NCBI GenBank assembly: GCA_040902925.1
Contig: JBBDWJ010000155.1
Coordinates: forward strand, 1 to 32,410
Direction: 5' to 3'
Source: JBBDWJ01 sp040902925
Lineage (GTDB): Bacteria; Acidobacteriota; Terriglobia; Bryobacterales; UBA6623
Length of the DNA stretch: 32,410 nucleotides
Below the pieces are notes generated by a model, which saw nothing but the letters and a program-made list of their open reading frames with translations, did no database searches and was not told where the DNA came from. Positions within the stretch are counted from its first letter, which is position 1; each line of letters begins with the position of its first letter. Of this stretch, positions 10,385 through 19,255 are shown piece by piece. The translations under genes were made by a program, and so were the position numbers.

Positions 10385-11341
10385 TCAGGGCTGGCTCGCC
10401 AGCACAATCGCCCCGGTGGCGAGCAAATTCAGTAACGACAGCGGCAGCATTACCTTCCAGCCGTATGCCATCAATTGGTCATAGCGCGGCCGCGGCAGCG
10501 ACGCCCGCAGCAATACAAAAAAACAGATGAACGCGAATGTTTTCAGAAAGAACCACAACACCGGCGGCAGCACCGGACCCATCCAGCCGCCGAAGAACAG
10601 TGTGACGGTGATGGCCGAGATCAGGACGACGCCGAGGTATTCGCCGACGAAGAACATCCCGAATTTCATGCCGGAGTATTCCGAATGAAACCCCGCTACG
10701 AGCTCGCCTTCCGCTTCGCCGAGATCGAACGGCAGCCGCCGGGTTTCGGCGATGCCAGCGATCAGAAACAGCACCATCCCGAGGAATTGCGGAACGCAGA
10801 ACCACATGTCACGCTGCGCTTCGACAATGTCGCGCAGGCTGAACGATCCGGTCATTACAACGACGCCCATCGCTGACAGTCCCATGAAGACTTCGTAGCT
10901 CACCATCTGCCCGGCGACGCGCAGCCCGCCCAGCAGCGGGTATTTGCTGTGCGAAGACCAGGCCCCGAGCGCGACGCTATAGACACCTAGCGACGACAGG
11001 CCGAGGATGAACAACAGGCCGACGTTCATGTCGGTGACCTGGATGCCAGGGGCGATGGGCACCACCGCAAACGAAACCAGCACGGTCACCATGATGATCG
11101 CCGGCGCGATAACGAAGACCGGGCGATCGGCGAATGGCGGCGTCCAGTCCTCTTTGGTGAGCATCTTGATGGCGTCGGCGATGACCTGCAACAACCCAAA
11201 GGGGCCGACGCGGTTGGGGCCATAGCGGTCTTGCCACAGCGCCAGCAAACGGCGCTCGACCCAGATCAGGTTTGCGCTGAGGGTCAGCAGGGCGAACAAC
11301 AAGCCGCCGATGACGAGCAAAGAATGTAGGCGTTCGTCCAT
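10385..11341 (-). CDS. nuoH: NADH-quinone oxidoreductase subunit H
   Basis: A 318-residue membrane subunit of complex I that forms the quinone-entry region and the heel linking both arms. Typical segments are WVERRLLALWQDRYGPNRVGPFGLLQVIADAIKM near residue 28 (with the conserved glutamate, arginine and PNRVGP) and ETRRLPFDLGEAEGELVAGFHSEYSG near residue 200, the acidic funnel loop. About eight or nine helices are evident and the length is normal. The ATG at 11341 is four bases from the nuoG stop. Confidence 0.96.
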   Translation of the reverse strand: MDERLHSLLVIGGLLFALLTLSANLIWVERRLLALWQDRYGPNRVGPFGLLQVIADAIKMLTKEDWTPPFADRPVFVIAPAIIMVTVLVSFAVVPIAPGIQVTDMNVGLLFILGLSSLGVYSVALGAWSSHSKYPLLGGLRVAGQMVSYEVFMGLSAMGVVVMTGSFSLRDIVEAQRDMWFCVPQFLGMVLFLIAGIAETRRLPFDLGEAEGELVAGFHSEYSGMKFGMFFVGEYLGVVLISAITVTLFFGGWMGPVLPPVLWFFLKTFAFICFFVLLRASLPRPRYDQLMAYGWKVMLPLSLLNLLATGAIVLASQP

Positions 11342-11345
11342 AGGA

Positions 11346-14057
11346 TCAGGGGAGCTTGGTGATCCTGCTCCACGCGGGCAATTGCAGGCTTTTAGTCTGC
11401 GGCAGTCCGGCAGGAATTCCCGCCAACCCTCGCGCCATGTCTGGGGCCAACTTCACGGGCAGGCGCTGTGTCGATCCGTTGATGCGAACCTCCGCCTCGG
11501 TCCCTTCGGCGAGGTTCAATGCGCCCGCGTCTTCCGGATGCAATGCGACGTAGGGTTTGGGAGCGCGCTCGGCGATGGCCGGCGACAAAATGCTCAATTC
11601 CTCCGACCCGAATATGTGATGGAGCGGCACGGCAAGCCATTCGCCGTTTGGCTGCGCGGGATCGGCGGGTGCATCGCTGTGATACTGCGGGTCAGCAGCC
11701 GCGGGTGGTTCCAGCAGGCGCAGTCCCGGGTCGCCGCCGCGCAATTCGCCGCCGACTTCCTCCTGAAATTTGGCCGTGGACTGAATCGAATTCCACGACG
11801 GCGCCCAGAAGAACGGATTCACCGAGGCCGGCGGCATGCCGGGATAACCTTCCATCGAAAATGACAGCGGGGAGTCGGGATCTTCGGGCGGCTTCGGCTC
11901 GTGGACGCTGATGTTTGCGAGCATCGCCGTGCGGCCGCTATAGCGGTGCGGCGCGCGTGGAATTTTCTGCCCGGCGATCCGGAAGCTGCCAGGCGGCGTT
12001 ACCGATTCCAGGCCCGCGAAGATCTTCAGGCCGTCGGCGATCGCGGTGCGTACTTCGGTGACGTTGAGCCAATCAGCCATTCGATGGTGACCCGCCGCCA
12101 GCGATATCTCGCGAAGCCAGCGCCAGCTTTCCTGAACCGAACCGGTGGCGCCGGCGAGTTGCACAAAACCCTGCGCGCGGCCTTCGTGGCTTACCAGCGT
12201 GCCGTCGCCTTCAGCGAAGGTGCTCGCCGGGAAAACGATTGCTGCGCGCCCGGTCGTGTCGTTCAAGAGGTGGTCGATCGCGACGACGGCCTTCGCGCCC
12301 TGCAGCAATGCCTCGGCTTCCGCGCGACCCATGCGGCGGAACAGGTCGTTTTCAAGAACAATAACTGTCTCGGCCGCGCCGCTGCGGACCGCTTCGGCCG
12401 CCTCGTCGAGGCTGCGGGGTGCGAGCAGACCGAGGCCCATGCTGTTGCACTCGGGGAGCACGATTGCCAGGTGTGCGGGCGCTTCCGGACGGCACAATGC
12501 CGCCGCCACATTGGCCGCGGCCTCGACGATCGCCATGCTGCCGCAGCTCACGCCAGCGACGATCAACGGCCGCTGCGCCTGCTTTAGCGCCTCAGCGGCC
12601 TTTTGCGCCAACTGCTGCATGTCCGCGGAAAGGTTTGAGGGTTGTGGGGAAGCGGAGTCCAGCGCATGCGCGACTGCAAAGCCGAAGCGGGCTACTTCAT
12701 TGGGCGCGGCGCGCAGAGTGGCCGTGGCGACTTCGTCGAGGCGCGAGCCTGCTGCCGAGGCAATGAAGAACGGTCCGTGCTCTGCTTGAATGACTTCGCG
12801 CAAGGCGGCGTCGTGCCATTGCGGAATGCCAATTTTCTTGGCCTTTTCGCGTGGCGCATTGAGCGCCGCTTGCCGCAGGCCCAGAGCCAGGCGCGGAGCG
12901 GTTTGCGTGACGTCTTCGCCGAGAATCAGCACGGCGTCGGCTGCTTCGATTTCCACCAACGACGGCGTGCGCGCCGGGCCCGTCCGCAAGATCTCGATCG
13001 CACGCGCCGTCAGGCGACGCTCGGTCTCCGACACTCCAGAATAAAAATGCTCCTCGCCGACCAGCTCGCGCAGCGCGTAGTTGGACTCGATCGACGCGCG
13101 CGGCGAACCGATGCCGATCACCTTTTCGGGAGTCTCCAGCATTTGCGCCACGGCTCCCAGCGCCGCTTGCTTCTGAACCGGGGCGAGCGTACCGCCGTGG
13201 CCGCGCATTTGCGGCTCGCGAATCCGCTCCGGAGCATTCACGAACTCGTAGCCGAAGCGGCCGCGGTCGCACAGAAAGTAGCCGTTGACATGGTGGTTGT
13301 AGCGGTTCACGATGCGGCGCACCGTGCCGTAGCGCTCGCCGGGTGTGATATTGCAGCCGGCAGCGCAATGGACGCACAACGACGGCGCCATCTGCAAATC
13401 CCACTTGCGAGTGTAGTGTTTTTTCAGGGTCTTATCGGTGAAAACGCCGGTCGGGCAAATCTCAACAAGGTTGCCGCTGAACTCGTTTTCGAGTACGCCG
13501 TCCTCGTGACGCCCGAAGTAGACACGGTTGCGCGACGCGAATACGTTCAGGTCGCGGCCGCCGGCGTACTCGCGGTAGTACCGCACACAGCGGTAGCACT
13601 CGATGCAGCGGTTCATCTCGTGGTTGAGAAACGGCCCGAGATACTGGTTTTCGAACGTACGCTTAGGGAAGCGATAGTCGCGATAGGTATGGCCGGTCAT
13701 CACGGTCATATCCTGCAGATGGCACTCGCCGCCTTCGTCGCACACCGGGCAATCGTGCGGGTGGTTGGTCATCAGCCATTCGACGATGCTCTCGCGAAAT
13801 TCCCTTGCCTCTTCGTCGTGGATCGAAATGCGCGAGCCGTCGTCGGCCGGCGTCATGCACGACATCACGAGCTTGCCCTGCTTGTCGTTTTCGTCGCGAA
13901 ACTGTTTGACGGCGCACTGCCGGCAGGCCCCGACCGATCCCAACGCCGGGTGCCAGCAGAAATACGGAATGTCGTAGCCCAGGCTGAGGCAGACCTCGAG
14001 CAGGTTCTTCTTGGAGTCGACCTCGTGCGCCTGATTCTCGACGAAGATCTTCGCCAT
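11346..14057 (-). CDS. nuoG: NADH-quinone oxidoreductase subunit G
   Basis: A 903-residue Fe-S subunit of the peripheral arm of complex I. The N-terminal ferredoxin part holds C34, C45, C48 and C67 for N1b. H99, C103, C106 and C112 form the N5 site, and C151, C154, C157 and C201 form N4. A further C228-x2-C231-x3-C235-x27-C263 motif matches the extra N7 cluster found in a subset of bacterial NuoG. The rest is a molybdopterin-oxidoreductase-like domain without catalytic role. The frame is open far upstream to 14819, but that stretch overlaps nuoF. The ATG at 14057 begins MAKIFVENQ, has GGAGAAG upstream, and shares one base with the nuoF stop. Confidence 0.95.
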   Translation of the reverse strand: MAKIFVENQAHEVDSKKNLLEVCLSLGYDIPYFCWHPALGSVGACRQCAVKQFRDENDKQGKLVMSCMTPADDGSRISIHDEEAREFRESIVEWLMTNHPHDCPVCDEGGECHLQDMTVMTGHTYRDYRFPKRTFENQYLGPFLNHEMNRCIECYRCVRYYREYAGGRDLNVFASRNRVYFGRHEDGVLENEFSGNLVEICPTGVFTDKTLKKHYTRKWDLQMAPSLCVHCAAGCNITPGERYGTVRRIVNRYNHHVNGYFLCDRGRFGYEFVNAPERIREPQMRGHGGTLAPVQKQAALGAVAQMLETPEKVIGIGSPRASIESNYALRELVGEEHFYSGVSETERRLTARAIEILRTGPARTPSLVEIEAADAVLILGEDVTQTAPRLALGLRQAALNAPREKAKKIGIPQWHDAALREVIQAEHGPFFIASAAGSRLDEVATATLRAAPNEVARFGFAVAHALDSASPQPSNLSADMQQLAQKAAEALKQAQRPLIVAGVSCGSMAIVEAAANVAAALCRPEAPAHLAIVLPECNSMGLGLLAPRSLDEAAEAVRSGAAETVIVLENDLFRRMGRAEAEALLQGAKAVVAIDHLLNDTTGRAAIVFPASTFAEGDGTLVSHEGRAQGFVQLAGATGSVQESWRWLREISLAAGHHRMADWLNVTEVRTAIADGLKIFAGLESVTPPGSFRIAGQKIPRAPHRYSGRTAMLANISVHEPKPPEDPDSPLSFSMEGYPGMPPASVNPFFWAPSWNSIQSTAKFQEEVGGELRGGDPGLRLLEPPAAADPQYHSDAPADPAQPNGEWLAVPLHHIFGSEELSILSPAIAERAPKPYVALHPEDAGALNLAEGTEAEVRINGSTQRLPVKLAPDMARGLAGIPAGLPQTKSLQLPAWSRITKLP

Positions 14058-15334
14058 CAACTTCTCCAGGGACAACCCTTCTGCTCGAGATGCTTCTCGA
14101 AGTCGCCGCGAAAGTGTTTGAGCCCGCTTCCCAGCGGCGCCATCGCGCCCGGGGCCAGCGCGCAGAAGGTCAGACCGGGGCCGAGAAAGCGAACGTGCTT
14201 GGATAACACGTCGAGGTCCTCGGCCTTTCCTTGGCCCTCTTCGAAAGCCCACAGAATTTTCTCCGTGTAGGGCAACCCTTCGCGGCACGGCGTACACCAG
14301 CCGCAGGATTCCTGCGCGAAAAAGTGCTCGAGGTTCCAGAGCATGCCGACGGGGCAGGTTTTGTCGTCGAGCACGATCATCGTGCCCGTGCCGAGACGGC
14401 TGCCGGCTTTCGCGATCGAAGCGACGTCCATCGGCGTGTCGAGATGCTCCTCCACCAGAAAGTCGGTCGAGGCTCCGCCTGGTAGAACGCCGCGGAAACG
14501 GACGCCGTCGCGCATGCCGCCGGCGTGCTCTTCGAGCAGTTCCCGCATCGGAATACCTACTGGTAATTCCCAGCAGCCCGGCCGTTTGACTTTGCCGCTG
14601 ACGCCGAAAAGCTTCGTGCCGCCTTCGCCGGTGACGCTCAGCGACTTGTACCATGCGACGCCGTTGTTGACGATGTGCGGGAGGTTGCACAGCGTCTCGA
14701 CGTTTTGCACGATGGTTGGCTTGCCCCACAGCCCCGACACTTGCGGAAACGGCGGCTTGGCGCGCGGCGTGACGCGTTTGCCTTCGAGCGCGTTGAGCAG
14801 GCCGGTCTCTTCGCCGCACATGTAGCGGCCCGCGCTGCTGTGGACGTGCACTTCGAGGCTGTAGCCCGAGCCTTGAATATTTTCGCCGATCCAGCCGCCT
14901 TGGTAGGCTTCAGCGATCGCCTGGTTGACGAGCCTGGTCGCCAGCACGTATTCGCGGCGGATGAAGACGTAGCAAACGTCCGCTTGGATCGCATACGACG
15001 CCAGAATCACGGCTTCGATCAACTGGTGCGGGTCGCCTTCGAGCAGCACGCGGTCTTTGAACGTTCCCGGCTCCATCTCATCGCCGTTGACGACGAGGTA
15101 TTTGGGCCGCGGCGCGTCGTCGCCCATCGGAACGAAGCTCCACTTCATGCCGGTCGAAAACCCCGCGCCGCCGCGTCCGCGCAGGTTCGAGTCTTTGACG
15201 AGCTGCGTCACTTCACCCGGCGTCATCGATCCCAAGGCCTTGCGGACGGACTGGTAGCCGCCGGCCTGCTCGTACTCTTTCAGCGCGAAAGGCGGCCGGC
15301 CCGGCTGAATGTTTTTAGTGAGCGGTCTTTCCAT
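14057..15334 (-). CDS. nuoF: NADH-quinone oxidoreductase subunit F
   Basis: A 425-residue flavoprotein that oxidises NADH at the tip of complex I. GRGGAGFSTGMKW (residues 53-65) is the FMN/NADH glycine-rich site, and C344, C347, C350 with C391 bind the N3 [4Fe-4S] cluster (ESCGWCTPCREG and LTFCAL). The open frame reaches 15379, but the first 15 residues lack family character. The ATG at 15334 (MERPLTKN) is preferred. It follows the nuoE stop by 19 bases and shares one base with the nuoG start at the other end. Confidence 0.95.
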   Translation of the reverse strand: MERPLTKNIQPGRPPFALKEYEQAGGYQSVRKALGSMTPGEVTQLVKDSNLRGRGGAGFSTGMKWSFVPMGDDAPRPKYLVVNGDEMEPGTFKDRVLLEGDPHQLIEAVILASYAIQADVCYVFIRREYVLATRLVNQAIAEAYQGGWIGENIQGSGYSLEVHVHSSAGRYMCGEETGLLNALEGKRVTPRAKPPFPQVSGLWGKPTIVQNVETLCNLPHIVNNGVAWYKSLSVTGEGGTKLFGVSGKVKRPGCWELPVGIPMRELLEEHAGGMRDGVRFRGVLPGGASTDFLVEEHLDTPMDVASIAKAGSRLGTGTMIVLDDKTCPVGMLWNLEHFFAQESCGWCTPCREGLPYTEKILWAFEEGQGKAEDLDVLSKHVRFLGPGLTFCALAPGAMAPLGSGLKHFRGDFEKHLEQKGCPWRS

Positions 15335-15353
15335 CGGCGTTACTTGTACGGCC

Positions 15354-15818
15354 CTACTTATAGGGCTCGAGCACGGCATCGAATCCTTCGGGCGCCAAAT
15401 TCGTGTGCAGGTCGTCGCCGACCATCATTGCCGGAGCCTTGTCGCATGTTCCTAAACAGGGCACGGGCAGCAGCGTGAAACGGCCGTCGGCGGTGGTTTC
15501 TCCTGGCGCGATTCCGAGGGTTTGCTTGGCGCAACTTTGCATGCGGTCGTAGCCCATGATCCAGCAACTGACGCTGTCGCACATCAGGATGACGTTGCGG
15601 CCGACGGGGCGGCGGTAGATCAGGTTGTAGAACGTTGCTACTCCGTCGAGCTCTTCCGCGGTCATTCCCAGGATCGCCGCGATGTCTTTGATGTTTTCGT
15701 CGGAGACCCAGCCGCGGCGGCGCTGCACGGTCTTGAGCGCTTCGACGCAGGCGGCTTGCTTGTGAGGATAGAGCGTTAGCTCGTGCTGGATTTCCTTGGC
15801 TTCCTCGTCGGTTAGCAT
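15354..15818 (-). CDS. nuoE: NADH-quinone oxidoreductase subunit E
   Basis: A 154-residue thioredoxin-fold [2Fe-2S] subunit that partners NuoF and holds cluster N1a. Ligands are C80 and C85 (ILMCDSVSCWIMG) and C121 and C125 (VPCLGTCDKAPA). The region MTAEELDGVATFYNLI matches the conserved helix of the family. The start is the ATG at 15818 (MLTDEEAKEIQ). An in-frame GTG at 15863 would run through a dispersed palindrome and adds 15 uncharacteristic residues. The gap to nuoCD (45 bases) contains that palindrome. Confidence 0.95.
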   Translation of the reverse strand: MLTDEEAKEIQHELTLYPHKQAACVEALKTVQRRRGWVSDENIKDIAAILGMTAEELDGVATFYNLIYRRPVGRNVILMCDSVSCWIMGYDRMQSCAKQTLGIAPGETTADGRFTLLPVPCLGTCDKAPAMMVGDDLHTNLAPEGFDAVLEPYK

Positions 15819-15839
15819 GTTGCGCCTCTTCGGAACATA

Positions 15840-15859
15840 AACAGGCAGGATTGCCTGTT
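15840..15859. repeat. Dispersed palindrome, copy B (nuoCD/nuoE junction)
   Basis: Arms AACAGGCA (15840-15847) and TGCCTGTT (15852-15859) are perfect complements around GGAT, followed by CCAC. The flank matches copies A and D. It sits between nuoCD and nuoE. Confidence 0.85.
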
Positions 15860-15863
15860 CCAC

Positions 15864-17612
15864 TTATCGATCGATGTCGGCCAGTACGAAATCCATGGCC
15901 CCCAGGATCGCTAGCAGATCGGGCACCGTAAACCCGCGGCTGATCAGCGGCAGCATCTGCATGTGCGTGAACGATGGGGCGCGAATGCGCGCGCGATATG
16001 CGTTCGTGCTGCCGTCGCTGATCAAGTAGTAGCCGTTGTTTCCCTTGGCGCCCTCGACGCCGACAAACGCCTCGCCGGCCGGAATCACCGGGCCCCAGCT
16101 CACGCTCAGAAAATGCGTGATGAGGGTCTCGATGTCGCGCATCGTGCGTTCCTTGAGCGGCGGCGTCGTCAGCGGATGATCGGCCTTGTACGATCCCTCG
16201 GGCATATTGCCGGCGCACTGCTCGATGATCCGGAGGCTCTGGAGGATTTCCTCGATACGCACCGCGGCGCGGTCGTAGCAATCGCCGCGCGTGGCGGTGG
16301 GAATGTCGAACTCGAAATTCTCGTAGCCCGAGTAGGGCCGCTTCTTGCGGAAATCCCATTCAAAGCCGCAGGCGCGCAACCCCGCGCCGGTGACGCCCCA
16401 GTCGATGGCCTCATCCAAGGTGTAGTCGCCAACGCCTTGCGTACGCGCCTTGAACATGCGGTTGCGCATGACCATCTTGTCGTACTCTTTGATGCGCTTG
16501 CGCTGCCAGGCGATGAACTCGCGCACCATCGGCTCCCAGCCCTGCGGCAAGTCCTGCGCCACGCCGCCGATGCGAAACCAGCTCGGGTGCATGCGGCCAC
16601 CGCAAACCGCTTCGACGATGTCGAAGATGCGCTCACGGTCGTTGAACATGAAAAAGACCGGCGACATCGCCCCGAGGTCTTGCGCGAACGTGCCGTACCA
16701 GACCAGATGGCTCGAGATGCGGAACAGCTCCGCCATCATCACCCGGATCACCTTGACGCGATCGGGCACCTCGATGCCGGCGAGCTTCTCGACCGCCAAC
16801 ACGTAAGGCATGTTGTTGAGCACGCCGCTGAGGTAGTCGATGCGGTCGGTGTAAGGAATAAAGGTGTGCCAGGACTGCCGCTCGGCCATTTTTTCGGCGC
16901 CGCGGTGGTGGAAGCCGATCTCCGGAACGAGGTCCAGAATTTCCTCGCCGTCAAGCTGCAGGATGATCCGCAAAACGCCGTGCGTGCCGGGATGTTGCGG
17001 CCCGAGGTTGAGGAACATGAACTCGGAATTCTCGCCGCCGCGCTTGAGGCCGAATTTCTCGGGGTCGAAACGCAACGCTTCCTGTTCGGCGTCTTCCTTC
17101 TCAGGAGTCAAACGAAACGGGCCCATCTCGGTGGCGCGCGCGGCGTGGTCTTTGCGCAGCGGATGGCCCTGCCAGGTTTGCGGCATCAAAATCCGCCGTA
17201 AGTGCGCGTGGCCCTCGAAGCCAACGCCGAACATGTCCCAGACCTCGCGCTCATACCACGCCGCTGACGGCCACAGGTCGGTGATGGTCGGAACCCAGGG
17301 GCGATCGCCATGCAGCGCTACTTTGAGGCGCAAGTCTTCGTTGCGGTCGTAGGAGAGCAGGTGATAGACAACCGTGAAGTCGCTGGGAGGTTGCCCTTCG
17401 CGATGCGCGCGGTCACGTTCGTCGATTGCCGTCAGATCGTAAAGAACCCGATAGGGCTTTTCGATGCCCGATTTCAGCCGCCGCAACGCCTCGTGAATTC
17501 GCTCGGCCGGCACCCAATAGGTGGGAATCTCGTCGCGCGTGGCTTGAGCGACGCAAGTCCCCGGATCGAGGACCGCTTCAAGGTGTTCCCGCACTGCTGA
17601 AACGGCGACCAT
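15864..17612 (-). CDS. nuoCD: NADH-quinone oxidoreductase fused subunits C/D
   Basis: A 582-residue fusion of the NuoC (30 kDa) and NuoD (49 kDa) subunits. Residues 1 to about 155 are the C part, ending in YEREVWDMFGVGFEGHAHLRRILMP and GHPLRKD. A linker (about 160-195) leads into the D part, which begins FMFLNLGPQHPGTHGVLRI and ends in the usual C-terminus LGAMDFVLADIDR. The D part lines the quinone pocket next to cluster N2. The open frame extends to 17837 inside nuoB. The ATG at 17612 (MVAVSAVREH) is preferred and lies 29 bases after the nuoB stop. Such fusions are known in enterobacteria and several other groups. I see no stop or frameshift between the two parts. Confidence 0.94.
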   Translation of the reverse strand: MVAVSAVREHLEAVLDPGTCVAQATRDEIPTYWVPAERIHEALRRLKSGIEKPYRVLYDLTAIDERDRAHREGQPPSDFTVVYHLLSYDRNEDLRLKVALHGDRPWVPTITDLWPSAAWYEREVWDMFGVGFEGHAHLRRILMPQTWQGHPLRKDHAARATEMGPFRLTPEKEDAEQEALRFDPEKFGLKRGGENSEFMFLNLGPQHPGTHGVLRIILQLDGEEILDLVPEIGFHHRGAEKMAERQSWHTFIPYTDRIDYLSGVLNNMPYVLAVEKLAGIEVPDRVKVIRVMMAELFRISSHLVWYGTFAQDLGAMSPVFFMFNDRERIFDIVEAVCGGRMHPSWFRIGGVAQDLPQGWEPMVREFIAWQRKRIKEYDKMVMRNRMFKARTQGVGDYTLDEAIDWGVTGAGLRACGFEWDFRKKRPYSGYENFEFDIPTATRGDCYDRAAVRIEEILQSLRIIEQCAGNMPEGSYKADHPLTTPPLKERTMRDIETLITHFLSVSWGPVIPAGEAFVGVEGAKGNNGYYLISDGSTNAYRARIRAPSFTHMQMLPLISRGFTVPDLLAILGAMDFVLADIDR

Positions 17613-17641
17613 ATGGAAACCAAGAGGCAGCGGGTTGCGCG

Positions 17642-18286
17642 CTACCGGACGTTGTCCGGCGTACGGAGTTGCACCAGCTTCTGGCGCTCGCCGCGGCGGA
17701 CGTCCCGCAGAGCAGGCATTTCCGGCTTCGCCACGCCCTGCGGACCCATAACCCAGCTCAAGGGACGCCGCTCTTTGCCGATCGATTGCTGCAGCAACAA
17801 CAAACCTTCCATGAAAGCTTCCGGACGAGGCGGGCAACCGGGCACGTAAACGTCGACCGGCAGAAACTTGTCGACGCCCTGTACGACGCTATAGATGTCG
17901 TACATGCCGCCCGAGTTGGCGCACGAGCCCATCGAGATCACCCAGCGCGGCTCCATCATTTGTTCGTAGAGCCGCTGAATGACCGGCGCCATCTTGATAA
18001 ACACCGTGCCGGCGATGACCATGACGTCGGCCTCGCGGGGCGTGCCGCGAATGACTTCGGCGCCGAAGCGCGCAATGTCATAGCGGCTGGTGATGCTGGT
18101 CGCCATTTCGACGAAGCAGCACGACAGGCCGAAATTAAACGGCCAGATCGAATTCTTGCGGCCCCACGCGACCAGATCCTGCACGCGCGAGAGCACCATC
18201 GACTGCTGCACCGCCTGGTCGAAGTTGCGCGATTCGAGCTCGGGGAACGAGTGTGGTTCGCCCGGCTTAGTCAGCGACCAACGCAT
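17642..18286 (-). CDS. nuoB: NADH-quinone oxidoreductase subunit B
   Basis: A 214-residue subunit carrying [4Fe-4S] cluster N2, the last electron donor to quinone. The ligands are the tandem C56-C57 (FGLSCCFVEM), C122 (MGSCANSGG) and C151 (VPGCPPRPEAF). The core is typical and there is a roughly 30-residue charged C-terminal tail. The ATG at 18286 lies inside the end of nuoA (20-base overlap), which suggests coupled translation. Confidence 0.96.
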   Translation of the reverse strand: MRWSLTKPGEPHSFPELESRNFDQAVQQSMVLSRVQDLVAWGRKNSIWPFNFGLSCCFVEMATSITSRYDIARFGAEVIRGTPREADVMVIAGTVFIKMAPVIQRLYEQMMEPRWVISMGSCANSGGMYDIYSVVQGVDKFLPVDVYVPGCPPRPEAFMEGLLLLQQSIGKERRPLSWVMGPQGVAKPEMPALRDVRRGERQKLVQLRTPDNVR

Positions 18287-18728
18287 GGGTCTCCTTGTGC
18301 TTGGATTGAGGGTGGGCGAGTGCTCCGGCCGTAGAGTTTTCGGCCGCCCTGCGCCGCGACCGCGGTTTCGGGCCCAGGTCGAGCGCGCCTTCCCGCCACT
18401 CGTAAAACAGCGCCGCCAGCAGGATGCCGACGAAGATCGTGACCGCGATAAACGCAGGCCAGCCGGTTTCAGGAACCGCGACAGCCCACGCGAACAAGAT
18501 GGCCGCCTCGAGGTCGAAGATCACAAACAACATCGCAACCAAATAGAAACGCGCGGAAAAGCGCAGCTCGGCCGATCCGGTCGAAACGATTCCCGACTCA
18601 TAGGGTTCGGCTGTGGCGCGCTCGTTGTGCCGCTGTCCGAGCAGGTAGGACGCAACCAGCATGCCGCCGACGACCACCAAGACGGCCCCGGCATATATGC
18701 TCAACGCCCAAACGTTTAGGGAATCCAT
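18267..18728 (-). CDS. nuoA: NADH-quinone oxidoreductase subunit A
   Basis: A 153-residue, three-helix membrane subunit homologous to ND3 and the first gene of the nuo operon. The conserved YESGIVSTGSAELRFSARFYLVAMLFVIFDLEAAILFAW contains the usual acidic pair in the second helix. The C-terminal tail (about residues 118-153, rich in Arg, Ala and His) is longer than in many homologues and overlaps nuoB by 20 bases. The ATG at 18728 leads straight into the first helix; upstream sequence gives only a weak ribosome-binding site. Confidence 0.95.
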   Translation of the reverse strand: MDSLNVWALSIYAGAVLVVVGGMLVASYLLGQRHNERATAEPYESGIVSTGSAELRFSARFYLVAMLFVIFDLEAAILFAWAVAVPETGWPAFIAVTIFVGILLAALFYEWREGALDLGPKPRSRRRAAENSTAGALAHPQSKHKETHALVAD

Positions 18729-18939
18729 GGTGGCGCACTTCGGCGAAGATTCACTACGCGCTGTCCGTCAAGGTTGAAGCGAATCGATCGCTCCGGTAAC
18801 GAGCAAGGATGAGTGACTGGCCCTCGAAGCGGGCCGCATCGGGAATTGGGCGACCATCGCCTGCGAAACAAACGCAAGTTCCACCTGAGGAAAGGTATCG
18901 GTCTCTGTGTTGATCGAACCACGTTGGTGGGTACGGATC

Positions 18940-18969
18940 ATTATACCGTTGCGCGCAGGTCGCGTTCGA
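18940..18969 (-). promoter_or_regulatory. Candidate promoter of the nuo operon
   Basis: On the minus strand a perfect TATAAT (18945 down to 18940) lies about 210 bases upstream of nuoA. The best -35, TCGAAC (18969-18964) at 18-base spacing, matches only 3/6. It is the only full -10 match noticed in this region. If used, it gives a leader of about 205 bases. Confidence 0.35.
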
Positions 18970-19029
18970 ACCGTGTCGAACCGCCCGTCGCCGGTCCAAC
19001 CACCGTTTCCGAGCTCGTTCCGGATTCGC

Positions 19030-19058
19030 TTGAAAACGAGGTCGCTTTCGGTTAGACT
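19030..19058 (+). promoter_or_regulatory. Candidate promoter of the KamA-family gene
   Basis: TTGAAA (19030-19035) is followed by a 17-base spacer and TAGACT (19053-19058), with matches of 5/6 and 4/6. A start near 19065 would give a leader of about 200 bases containing the hairpins at 19106-19174. Confidence 0.45.
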
Positions 19059-19105
19059 TTTGACGCGCTTCAGCCCAAACAGCGAAACCGGTTACGGTTG
19101 CGTGG

Positions 19106-19174
19106 CGCGGGAGAACTCAGGGGAGAGCCTGGCATCGCTCGGGCTCTGGGTTCCACCGCGAGTGTGTAACTCGC
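19106..19174 (+). ncRNA. Structured 5' leader of the KamA-family gene
   Basis: An extended hairpin can be drawn with three stacked stems: CGCGG/CCGCG (19106-19110 with 19156-19160), GAACTC/GGGTTC (19113-19118 with 19148-19153, one G-U) and AGAGCC/GGCTCT (19124-19129 with 19142-19147). The apical loop is 12 bases. A second, overlapping hairpin GCGAGT-GTGTA-ACTCGC (19158-19174) shares three bases with the first, so the two would compete at their edge. It may be an attenuator or ligand-responsive leader; it matches no riboswitch consensus I know. Confidence 0.4.
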
Positions 19175-19255
19175 CTTTGGCGCGAGACGTCCAACACTGG
19201 GTTTGAGTGACGGCCAGCGTACAAACGACTGACTTTGTTTCACTTACTAGCGAAC

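Noticed and set aside
12642..14270. 542-codon open frame on the plus strand opposite nuoG and nuoF
   Set aside because: It spans two intact genes on the other strand, has shadow-like composition from high GC, and shows no motif or ribosome-binding site.
14058..14819. Upstream extension of nuoG to a 1157-residue protein
   Set aside because: The added part lies wholly inside nuoF in another frame and is arginine-rich without family motifs; the ATG at 14057 has a good ribosome-binding site and begins the ferredoxin domain.
18813..19206. Small plus-strand open frames in the nuo divergent region
   Set aside because: There is no ribosome-binding site and no signal peptide or domain, and they overlap each other in different frames.
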